In this document: piece by piece, positions 1-7,563 of the stretch
How the letters are laid out: every line of letters starts with the position of its first letter
Numbering within the stretch: the first letter of the stretch is position 1
Assembly: GCA_004151065.3 (NCBI GenBank)
Contig: NWUY0300113678.1
Coordinates: 1-10,582 of the forward strand
Direction of reading: 5' to 3'
Length of the DNA: 10,582 nt
DNA from: Larix sibirica
Lineage: Eukaryota > Streptophyta > Pinopsida > Pinales > Pinaceae
The notes under the pieces: model-generated
Databases searched by the model: none
What the model saw: the letters and a program-made list of their open reading frames with translations, nothing else
What the model was told of the DNA's origin: nothing
Made by a program: the position numbers and the translations under genes

Positions 1-480
1 GTGAGCCAAAGGGGGATGCCATGCCCCAACTAACACCTATATGTGCTTTTTATTCCTCAATGTCCCCCTTTCCAAGCTTGTAGGCTCTCTTTTAAAGGAT
101 GATGTCATAGGTCGAATTTGTAGAGGAGGGTTTTTTAGTGCTAGAAAGAAGGTCCAAGTGGGTCATGGAGGTGTTCTAAATAGGGGATAACATCCCTTTA
201 CAAAATGAAATCACCTCTGCATAATAAAACTAAGATGGTCATGGGCACTAGTGGGTCACCCCTAGAAGCCCCAGACACCAACCCATGGTCTTAAATCCCT
301 GCATGGTTGGGACATCCACACACCGAGGGGACAATTAGCTATGCCGCAAATCCAAGTACTCCTAAGTGTGAAACCAAGGGAGTCTTCCATGACAAATCTA
401 GGGGGAAAACAACCCCTAATCCAAATATCCATACAATATAACCCCATTGGCATCTACAAACAAAATAACGCCCTTGCTCT
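1..480. other. Left edge, no recognised gene
   Basis: I see no recognisable protein domain, RNA gene or terminal repeat here. A 63-codon minus-strand open frame (262-453) and a 61-codon plus-strand frame (341-526) overlap each other; neither shows a known motif. The stretch lies on the 3' side of the minus-strand copia protease remnant, where the pre-integrase and integrase domains would be expected, but I could not recognise them in any minus frame. It may be too decayed, or be a different sequence joined at about position 500. Confidence 0.4.
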
Positions 481-519
481 AAGTTCGGCCTTGTTGGAAT
501 GCTATAGTATCTCTGAGGC

Positions 520-845
520 GTTATAAAGTCTATGCTAGATCCCTTTAGTTTAATGAGAACCCAATTTATCTCGAAAGAGATGACATATACGCTATCCTAC
601 AATGATGATATTGAGACCAAATTCATCTTGATCTTGATATATACAACACATCTGTCACCTCCAGAGATCCTCTGACTCTAGCTAGAACCTGAATATCCCA
701 ACTCACTTCACAACACACTTGGCATTGGTGCCAATCTCCACATGAAAAAATGAGTCTATCCCTGACAAACTGGTGAAAAACTCCTATGTTCCCATCATGT
801 GACGAGAAGCCCCACTATTCACGGACTAGGAACTACCAAAAATTG
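520..845 (-). pseudogene. copia aspartic protease (decayed)
   Basis: The protease would cut the Gag-Pol polyprotein. On the minus strand at 819-805 the frame reads NSGAS followed by RHMMG, the active-site block that is normally DSGASxHMTG in copia proteases. The catalytic Asp codon GAT has become AAT (Asn), which by itself would abolish activity. Just before it a TAG replaces the Trp codon expected in W-x-x-D-S-G. Downstream are FFTSLSGID, a G-T-N-A-K block (normally GD/NxxK) and, after two frameshifts near 658 and 623, VTDVLY and NLVSISSL, which match the conserved VLYVPGLxxNLISVS region. The frame continues to the YVI-F-VLI block near 520 and is then lost. It follows directly on the gag remnant, as in copia elements. 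The family call is secure; the subfamily is not. Confidence 0.82.
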
Positions 846-959
846 TGCCATAAATACAAGAGACTAATAAGAAATCCTTCTTGACCCTATCATCAAACTC
901 CTTGAATTGAGATTATGTAGACATTGCTACTTCCTGAGACTTTCTCTTCACTTTCTTCT

Positions 960-1297
960 TTCCTTGACATTATGAAGCATAGTGGCCACACTTGTGGCAA
1001 GCAAATCATTTGAATTTGCTCATGTGCTTCTTCTTCTTCATAGCCTATGAAGTTGACTCTCCACCTGTACTGTCCTTTATCCTCTTTACCAACTGGAAAG
1101 AGAAACATTATCCTCGTCATCACCCTTATTTTGGCATCCATGTAGAAATTCCTCCTGAATCTCCTTTTGGATGAAGTCATCCCATAATATCTCCCATGTA
1201 GGAAATTCTCCCGTGCAATGATCCCTTTGATGAAGGGTTCCCATTGCTTGGTGAATTTATTTAGGGAAATCCTCACCAAATCTCAATATGTCATGGT
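960..1297 (-). pseudogene. gag: copia Gag C-terminus with zinc knuckle (decayed)
   Basis: Gag is the structural protein that packages element RNA in cytoplasmic particles. Read on the minus strand from about 1290, the frame gives the block KQWEPFIKGIIAREN. This matches the W-E-x-F-(V/I)-x-G-(V/I)-x-A-R-(D/E)-x block of plant copia Gag (UBN2-type family). A shift of one frame near 1199 continues with TWEILWDDFIQKE, the next conserved block. An acidic stretch (DDED) follows, and then a zinc knuckle at 999-967: CHKCGHYAS, a stop, then C. Compared with the usual C-X2-C-X4-H-X4-C, the loop between the second Cys and the His is about three residues short. The stop inside the knuckle is a TAA where CAA (Gln) is common. 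No working start codon remains; the open frame at 1279 begins at Leu within the domain. Confidence 0.78.
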
Positions 1298-1309
1298 CTC
1301 TTCAGCTAC

Positions 1310-1458
1310 ATATATCTAGTATGAATAATTTTTTTATATCCTCCTATTGAATCACTTTTTTGAATCCTTCCTATTGAATCACTCTTTTGAATCCTTCAAC
1401 TGCATAAATCTTGATACTTCTTATTGAATCATTTTTTTCTAAAGATATATCTAGTATG
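1310..1458. repeat. 14-bp direct repeat flanking a 121-bp insert
   Basis: The 14-mer atatatctagtatg occurs at 1310-1323 and exactly again at 1445-1458. The 121 bases between them are T-rich and hold a tandem repeat. This block sits exactly between the gypsy integrase remnant (right) and the copia gag remnant (left). It may be a target-site duplication around a small insertion, or a local duplication made when the two fragments were joined. Confidence 0.7.
1344..1397. repeat. 27-bp tandem repeat, two copies
   Basis: Two adjacent 27-base units, 1344-1370 and 1371-1397, both begin ctattgaatcact and end gaatccttc, with one mismatch. A degenerate third piece (ttattgaatcattttttt) lies at 1421-1438. 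No function is evident; it looks like slippage or unequal exchange within the junction. Confidence 0.85.
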
Positions 1459-2300
1459 TTTCCTCTTTGTAACTATCTATTTGTCAGGAGTATATCATGT
1501 CAATATTTGTTCTTCTCTTGAATCTTTTGCAAGGATTCTGCAACTTGATCTTGAACATTCCAAATGTGATTGATGAATTTGATTACTTTCCCATGTGCAA
1601 CAACTTCTTTCATTGTTTTTTCCTTACGAATGGGACCCAACATAAGTAATGGATCCTTGGGTAGGAATCTAGGGCATGCTTCAAATGAATAATTGCTTAT
1701 CACATTGTGCATTGCACATATAATTGTGCTACATACAAGGGATATTGGTATCCTATGTTTTCAAATGACGATTGAAAACACAACAATTTTACTGTAATGC
1801 AATTAACCACCTCAAAATTTTCCTTTGTTTGTGGATGGAAGAAAATAGTCCTCTTTATATTGGTATCCATCAATTCCTATAATACTTGTGAAAATTAGCT
1901 TAGGACAATACCATTGCAGTTGAAGATGACGATGACGATAAGTCAAAGTGCACACATTTTTTTTTTAAGAATAACCGAGCCGCCACCTATTGCACTAAAA
2001 CAATGTTCTTGAAAGGTATTGTGATGCTCATTTTGTTGAAGGGACCCACTATTAACATGATCTAGTGATTTACGTTACTCATTTTTATAATTTCCAATGA
2101 AATCTATAAAATTGACTCCCATGGTTTGCTTGAGATTGGAAGTGGTATGTATTTGTCCAAATTCTAGTTCATAATATGATACATAGTCCACCAGATGCAC
2201 CATTCTTTGCTTGTATAAAATTTTCAAATTAGTGGTTGTTTCTCCACTCCAAAGTGTCTATCAATCTTTGAATGTCATGCTTTTGATAAAAACCTAATCT
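1440..2300 (-). pseudogene. Ty3/gypsy integrase (decayed)
   Basis: Integrase inserts element cDNA into the host genome. Minus-strand reading from 2280 shows the domains in order. First comes the zinc-binding region (HSKIDRHFGVEK, resembling H-x6-GHFGxxKT; the second Cys of its CxxC is now Trp). The start of the core follows (PLPISSKPWESI, then MLIVGPFNKMSITIPF, normally VVDRFSKMAHFIPC). After a shift near 1930 come ELMDTNIKRTIFFHPQT and FEVVN, i.e. the HPQTDGQTEVVN block that carries the last catalytic Glu, which is kept. The first two catalytic Asp positions are not preserved. A second shift near 1715 leads to SNYSFEACPRFLPKDPL and DQVAESLQKIQEKNKY, the C-terminal region. Three frames and several stops are used. 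A weak continuation (resembling VWLYLxKER) may run to 1440. RNase H upstream was not recognised. Confidence 0.85.
1925..1939. repeat. Short GATGAC microsatellite
   Basis: Two and a half copies of gatgac lie where the second catalytic Asp block (SDRD) of the integrase should be. The integrase frame changes from one phase to another here, so expansion or contraction of this repeat probably caused the frameshift. Confidence 0.6.
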
Positions 2301-3110
2301 TGCTATCTTCTTGAAGAATACTAATGGTATTGTATTGTGGCACACCTCCCTTGCTCTAAACCCTTCCTTGCTACTCATTGCTTGTTTTTCTTTCCTATGT
2401 GCAATTATCTTGTTGTAGTAGATTAGAAGAAGATAAATAAGATCAATTCCTAGCTAAGGGATATCGCCCTCTTAGAAGGAAAATAATAACTAGACATAAT
2501 TTTAATTTGCTTGCACATTAAAGGAAATTAGTTAATAATTATAACTAATCTATCTATTTGAATTTGGGTTGAAATGGGTAATTAGGTTACATTGTTTTAT
2601 TTACATATCTTACCTTTCATGCTAGTAGTTTAACTAGCTCACTCAAAAGAGTGAATAATAAACTCCACGCTATTTTTCTTTCCATTTTTAAATTCAATGC
2701 TCATTTATTTGTTGTTGTAATTGACATAATTAAGGGACACATAAAACCATAATAACAATTGTAGGTACAATTTTTTCTTATCTACTAATACACTTAATGG
2801 ACTACCTCTTTCCTACCTCTATCCTAGGTCTTTTGTTCTCTAAAAACTTAGGAGGTGCCTCCACTTCCATTCCAAGTGCTCAAGCTTGTGTCTCACCTCT
2901 TTTTGGTAGTGTGGTAATTCACTCTAACTATCATGTTATATTTTTTTGAATCCATTAGAGATTTCCATCAACCTTTCCATTCTAAAATGAAGGATTTCAT
3001 TTCTCTATTTCATCCTACCCTTGCTTTCCTTAGATACAAAGGCTCCTTGATCTAGCTTTGATAATCTTATCTCTCTTTATCATAGTGATAACTAATTCAA
3101 CCATCAAAAC
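2301..3110. other. AT-rich stretch without recognised gene
   Basis: No open frame of note or protein motif is seen on either strand. The only local structure is a 7-bp inverted repeat (ttagtta ... taactaa) near 2529-2549. The region would be expected to hold the RNase H part of the gypsy element (minus strand), but I cannot recognise it. The right half is pyrimidine-rich on the plus strand and leads into the unrecognised frame that starts at 3111. Confidence 0.5.
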
Positions 3111-3983
3111 ATGTCAAACTTGAACCAAAGTAATTCCATTTGCAACCAAACACCTTCAAGTCAATATAACAACTATTTCATGAACAATGTCAATGATTTT
3201 CCCAACCCAAGTGTGAGAAAAATGAGCATCATAAATGTTCCTCCAAAAAATTATCCAATTGTGAACCCAACCAAATCACAAGGCTTCTCATTAGCCAAGG
3301 TTTCCATCCAACCATGCCACATGAACCAATTCAATAGGTGTGTGAATTCCACCTCAAAACATAGGAAACCTTAATCCCCATTAAACATGAACATATGTAA
3401 CCATGTAGGACCTCCAATCCATCCTTTTAACATCAAACAAAGTGCTGGTACAAACTATGTTTATTATACAATTCTGCCCAATCTTTAAATAAAGTGTATA
3501 TCCAATATCCAACACTTTCCTTGAATGAAGTTGACATTCATCCTCCAAAAATTACTTAAAATTAGACATGTAGGAATGTAACAAATCCATTCCATACATG
3601 ATGCAATTGAGAAAAAAATCATTTGATTTCAAAAAAACTTAGAGATTGACCTTAGGAGCCCTCAAAACCTCCTAAACATTCAAAACCTTGCACAATCTAA
3701 TTGCGACCAAACCCAAAATTCAACCAATGTTGTCGAAGTTGAACTTATTATCCAATATTGTGTTCCTACAACTCTATGTTGCACATACAATGAGTCCTCT
3801 TTACACATGAGAAAGCCTTGTCATGCTCATAATGCATCCCTTTGACAAGTTCTAATTCAATGGATTCACAATAAATCAAATACCATTCAACTTCCCCTAA
3901 ACTTGAAAAGTGGTGTCGATACCATGAGGGAAACACTCATAGCTCAAAAGGATACTACTCACATAAAAGGAAATATGTTGTAA
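3111..3983 (+). pseudogene. Unrecognised long frame with stops
   Basis: From the ATG at 3111, in aacATGtc context, one single phase runs about 290 codons to the TAA at 3981 with only six earlier stops (3372, 3486, 3522, 3579, 3624, 3843). In DNA this AT-rich many more stops would be expected. The first 87 codons are open and rich in Asn, Ser, Gln and Pro (MSNLNQSNSICNQTPSSQYN at the start). Two other long open runs lie at 3627-3842 and 3846-3980, including LCCTYNESSLHMRKPCHAHN. Composition stays similar throughout. I recognise no domain. It could be the disordered part of a retroelement Gag or a decayed host exon. Its end coincides with the LTR boundary at 3976, so the LTR element may have inserted into it. 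Confidence 0.4.
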
Positions 3984-4248
3984 GACAACCCATTGGTGTA
4001 GTAGTTTGTTGTGTTCACCAAGAACACATGCATTCAAGCAAAGGTTAATACATGTTGTTAACTATCAATAACGAATGAGGGAAGGGATGTCCAATCCAGT
4101 TATATTCATATGATTAATGGGTATTTATACAAAGTAGATATGGTTGGAGCGGTTCCACCCAATCCAACTAATTAGTCGTTAAGTTTCTATTACACACAAT
4201 TTATATATTCATAATGACAATTAGGGGCCCGAAGGGTCCCCTCCAACA
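3976..4248 (-). repeat. LTR, minus strand (3' LTR)
   Basis: Read on the minus strand the repeat begins TGTTGGAGGGGACC at 4248 and ends TTACAACA at 3976, giving TGTTG/CAACA ends and a length of 273 bases. A TATA box lies about 120 bases from the start, leaving about 115 bases for R and U5, which is reasonable. A purine tract directly precedes it on the minus strand. No 5-base target duplication can be checked because the other end of the element is not seen. An alternative right-hand end at 4053 also reads CAACA but would leave too short a U5. Confidence 0.6.
4122..4129 (-). promoter_or_regulatory. LTR TATA box
   Basis: The minus strand reads TATAAATA within ctttgtataaatacc. Its place inside the LTR fits the retrotransposon promoter, with transcription expected to start about 30 bases further along the minus strand. 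Confidence 0.55.
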
Positions 4249-4266
4249 TCTCCCCCACCCCAAAAA
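4249..4266 (-). other. Polypurine tract
   Basis: The minus strand reads tttttggggtgggggaga immediately before the LTR start TGTTGG. Such G-rich tracts prime plus-strand DNA synthesis and mark the junction of the internal region with the 3' LTR. This fixes the element's orientation as minus. Confidence 0.6.
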
Positions 4267-4455
4267 CATTCTTCATCTCGAAGAGAACAGGGAGATGCAA
4301 ATTTTTTTTAATACAATTTTGACAAAATTACAAAGGTAAAATAAAATATTTAGAGATGTAGAGAACAGGATGCTTCGCCTGACAGAGTGAAATCAACACA
4401 TTCTTTGACAATGATTGGGGAAGACAGAGCGAGGCAATATTGAAATTCATCCTAG

Positions 4456-4851
4456 TCAGTTAGAACAGTCCTAATGTTTGTAGACACACTAGTGTGTCCT
4501 AACAGATGTATCAACTTTACTTGCATAGGCTGTTCTAATATGTTCTGCATGTTGGAACCAAAGTTCTAAGTTTGGATTTCTATCGATCTCATCAATTAAT
4601 TTGTATATGTGATTGGTCAGCCAACTGACTTCTTCTTGTGCTCTCTTGGCTTCATGTAACCATTGGTACTCTTTCCTCCTTAATTGATCATGCCGCTACT
4701 GCTCCATACTAATCTGGTCACCAAAAGTCTGCGCAATGACTGGGTCAACCGATTTATTTCATTTATAAATCTCTAATAGGGTACCCTACATGTTCTGAAT
4801 TTCAACTTAAATTTTTACATAATATGAATACAAGGGCTCCCTCCAACATAG
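4456..4851 (-). pseudogene. Unrecognised 3' frame of the LTR element
   Basis: One minus-strand phase runs from 4851 to about 4456 and reads like protein despite stops at 4809, 4788, 4761, 4698, 4491, 4473 and 4458. The longest open run is 68 codons (4695-4492). It includes KEYQWLHEAKRAQEEV, a charged, probably helical segment, and IDRNPNLELWFQHAEHIRT. Before it lies a segment containing VDPVIAQTFGDQI. Nearly every stop is one C-to-T change from CAG, CAA or CGA, so the phase was probably open once. There is no frameshift. I do not recognise a domain. Its place just before the purine tract and LTR suggests an additional 3' ORF, or the C-terminal part of the polyprotein, of this element. Confidence 0.5.
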
Positions 4852-4860
4852 TTATTCTAG

Positions 4861-5300
4861 GATTGACACTGAACAATTTTCATGCATACAAGTGTTAACA
4901 TCTCAACATGACACTTCTACATATCAACCTAAAATGAAAATTTTTGGCCCACTTTCCCCAACCCATGTTTGAAACTTAGACTTACATGATCTGAGATGCA
5001 CGAACATGGTCCTTGATAACACTCGAGACTTAGACTCTAAATATTTGTTAATATAATTTAACTATGACAAGTAGTTTGTAGCCAATATAGATTTTGTTCC
5101 TATCTCTCCTCTTGTGAGCACTTATGTTGTCAACTCTCATTTGAATTGGATCTTTTATGCTCCCCTGTATCTTACTCTCCCCTAATTTATTTTTGCACTA
5201 CAAAGAAAACACCTTCTAGTGGATGTTTTTGTGGAACCTCTCCAAAAAATGTTTCCTTTGTCCATATATAATGGAGGTGCGTGGCTGAGGTTTTAGTGGA
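4861..5300. other. Unassigned AT-rich stretch
   Basis: No domain, terminal repeat or RNA gene is recognised. A 60-codon minus-strand open frame (5187-5369) enters from the right; it overlaps a hairpin repeat and shows no motif, so I do not call it a gene. Confidence 0.45.
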
Positions 5301-5308
5301 GGTTTTAT

Positions 5309-5346
5309 TAATGGTGCACTTACATGGGAAATGATGCACCATATTA
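5309..5346. repeat. Inverted repeat with GGTGCA arms
   Basis: The arms atggtgca (5311-5318) and tgcaccat (5335-5342) are perfect over 8 bases and are extended by taa / (ta)tta outside, around a 16-base loop. A closely similar but longer hairpin is found at 10380-10410, so it may belong to a dispersed family. Confidence 0.6.
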
Positions 5347-5530
5347 TATTGCGCACTATAAGTTATCAAGCACCAAAGATAAAATACTTTGATATTGGGT
5401 GAAATTTATTTTTTTTGTAATAATTTTAATGCTTGATTTTTTTTGATGTGTTTAATATGGTTAAATGCATTGGGTTATAACGTTGGGAAATGCATCAACT
5501 CTTGTCAATTTTTTATGGATAAACCTTTTA

Positions 5531-5714
5531 TTTTGGAAACCTAATCCGTTAGGGTCAGGTGAATATGAATAGTCACCTTGGAGTCCAAGAGATGGCTTGG
5601 AATATGAAACCAAGCGTCCTTCATGTTGTATTTATATGTATATTATCTTAATGTAAAATGTGCTTTGATTCCTATTCTCATTTGTCTTTGTCTGTCCACC
5701 TGGGAATCCCAACA
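5531..5714 (+). repeat. 5' LTR
   Basis: This aligns with 8942-9143 over nearly its full length; long matching runs include aggtgaatatgaatagtca and ctcatttgtctttgt. The terminal TG is mutated to TT, while the end (cccaaca) keeps CA. A TATA-like tttatatgta lies at 5631-5640. A 15-base segment present in the 3' LTR (near 9107-9121) is missing here. Confidence 0.8.
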
Positions 5715-5715
5715 G

Positions 5716-5727
5716 TGGTATCAAGGT
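5716..5727 (+). other. Primer binding site, tRNA-Met type
   Basis: One base after the LTR end, the sequence tggtatcaaggt begins with TGGTATCA, the match to the 3' end of initiator methionine tRNA used by many plant LTR elements. The match weakens after the eighth base. Confidence 0.7.
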
Positions 5728-7560
5728 TGGGCTTTGCATAACTCCTTTTTTCTTCGCATATTTATCACCAATATGAATTTCTATTCGTACCACCTCCCTC
5801 CATTATTACCTTTGTGGATTTCTATTTTTCAATTTTGAGTGCATATTATTACTTTCTAAAACCCTATTTTTTTACTCAAACTACGATGGTATCATTACAC
5901 TTCCACTCTTAGCTCATTTCATCGACCAAACCCTAAATTTCATAGTGGTATATCCAATGGACCTAACTTATCCCACATCGGTTGTTAGCCATATTCCCTT
6001 CCTTTGGCACACCTGATGGAACATTCCTTCTCCGTGTTCATTCTTACACCTGAAATGTATCCCACTCAACGTGAATGCAATCAAACAATATCATCTCCAA
6101 ACATTAACCCTAATCCATTACATATGCGAATGATCATCTGCATGAGTGGAGTGTTGAGGTTCGTCCTGCTCCAAGCTGTATCTCCCTGCATCTAAAAATT
6201 GAACCTAGTGTTATCTTTGTGATATCCCCCTCCAGTGGCATGTGAGTGGAGTGCCTTCCCTTGGTTTAAAACTAGATAGTGGATACAACTACATCTCTAA
6301 GTGAAAGTGAAGCTACTTGGTCTTATTCAAGTGTGCATGCTTGATATCTTTTCATAGACGAACCTCTTCTTTGAGGGAGGAAGTGCATTTTCTAAGGAAG
6401 AGCGTTAATTTTGCATTATTGTTTAAATATGTGGTGGATACTCATACCTCCATGCCCTGGGTTTTAAATCGAATGAATTCATATATCCCTCTTCTATCCT
6501 AAAATAGGGGACGAATTGTACATAAGCCACAACATTGTGCGATCGCGACCTACCTCTTGTTCAAATCTAACAAGATATTAGCTAATGGCCAACACATGAT
6601 GCAAGATGAGTTGGGAAAAATGTTAAGTGAAACCACTCTAGAAAGCAACTGAGTATTTCTAAAGTTGTCCAAAGTGCATAGAATACCATTGGTATCTCAA
6701 GCTAGGGTTTCTAAACTTGATTTCAAGAGGCTCTTCTAGAGATCTATGGATTGCTTGAAAGTTCCCTAGAGGATGATGCGAAGACAAAATGTTGGATAGA
6801 CATGTAACCTTTGTAGAAGAAACCATGTAAATTAATGTCTCATCTCAAGGGTATACAAGTGGCACTAGCCATTCAAGAACAAACTTGAGACGATTTGGTA
6901 CTAGTGGAGCTGAGCTCAATCCCCATCATTAAACACCAATTTGACTGGTTTTGGAATAGATGAAGTGGGTTGAGCTCAATTGTTGATAAAGATCACCCCT
7001 CGGGGATCAATGGTATAGGAGAAACATTGTGTGTCAAAACTAGAATTTAATGACAAGGCCTCTAGTTTGTATGTATAAACATGTGTACATTTATGTATTC
7101 CTCAGTATAAAATATTGTTTCAAGGTAGATCTATAAATTGGATAAGGCTCGAGCAGTCACTTCCATCAATATTTGTGAATATAACATTTTATTGAAGAGC
7201 TCGAAGAGCCTACAGGTTGTATTGCAGAAGCAACTAGTGGATAGTGCTATAAAATACATTGAAGGATTGGGGCTTTGGCACCACAATAGATCAACATCGC
7301 TCATCACCGAAAAAATATAAGGTAATCCAATTCATCAATTCAACTTCATAATCAACATTCTTTGTAACTTGCAATCTGTCATTTTTGGTAATTTCTCTTG
7401 TACTTGTAATTGTTTTCTGTGAGTTGAATTGTATTGTAATCGGGTGCACTCTCAGTTGAACTCGAAAACCATCCATCTTCTTAGTAAAATATTTATTTTA
7501 TTGAGTTTGATTATTAAAGGTTGGAATTGCAATAAGACCTATTAGGTCTTAGGGAGTCTT
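5728..7560 (+). other. Long leader of the LTR element, no gene found
   Basis: About 1.8 kb between the primer site and the gag-like frame. Open frames here are short (60-71 codons at 5623-5838, 6004-6195, 6317-6502 and 7138-7320) and show no known motif. One phase between about 6125 and 6390 has few stops and reads somewhat like protein (for example HEWSVEVRPAPSCISLHLKI), but I cannot name it. A second primer-site-like sequence is at 6689-6710. Confidence 0.45.
6689..6710 (+). other. Second primer-binding-site-like sequence
   Basis: The sequence ttggtatctcaagctagggt is preceded by acca. It resembles the common plant LTR/primer junction (LTR ending in CA, then TTGGTATCAGAGCTAGG) with a small change in the middle. 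No LTR was recognised to its left, so it may be a relic of a nested element or chance. Confidence 0.3.
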
Positions 7561-7563
7561 GAA

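Larger units (their letters stand above)
520..1297 (-). mobile_element. Ty1/copia gag-protease fragment
   Basis: A minus-strand remnant of a Ty1/copia LTR retrotransposon. In order it holds the C-terminal part of Gag, a CCHC zinc knuckle and the aspartic protease. This gag-knuckle-protease order is typical of copia polyproteins. All three minus frames are used in turn, so the piece has several frameshifts as well as stops and cannot encode a working protein. The N-terminal part of gag, the integrase, the reverse transcriptase and both LTRs are not recognisable next to it. The upstream end stops at a repeat-rich junction (1310-1458), beyond which the sequence is Ty3/gypsy. Confidence 0.8.
3976..4851 (-). 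mobile_element. 3' end of a minus-strand LTR element
   Basis: Three things in the right order on the minus strand identify the end of an LTR retrotransposon: a decayed coding frame (4851 to 4456), a purine-rich tract (4266 to 4249) and an LTR (4248 to 3976). No reverse transcriptase or integrase is visible upstream, and no matching second LTR is seen in the window, so the element is truncated or continues as unrecognisable sequence. The superfamily cannot be assigned from what is here; a gypsy-type element with an extra 3' reading frame is one possibility. Confidence 0.55.

Noticed and set aside
262-526. Two overlapping opposite-strand open frames of about 60 codons
   Set aside because: Neither has a known motif and such lengths arise by chance; the minus frame also does not match the copia domain expected there.
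992-1174. Plus-strand 60-codon open frame
   Set aside because: It is the antisense of the copia gag remnant, which has clear family motifs on the minus strand.
4053-4248. Shorter version of the minus-strand LTR ending at 4053
   Set aside because: It also has CAACA at its end but would leave only about 40 bases after the start of transcription; the 3976 end is more reasonable.
5187-5369. Minus-strand 60-codon open frame
   Set aside because: It crosses a hairpin repeat and has no motif; chance opening is the simpler reading.
5623-5838. Plus-strand 71-codon open frame
   Set aside because: It runs from inside the 5' LTR across the primer binding site into the leader, which is not a plausible gene.
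7291-7476. Minus-strand 61-codon open frame
   Set aside because: No motif, and it lies in the leader of a plus-strand element with no promoter evidence.
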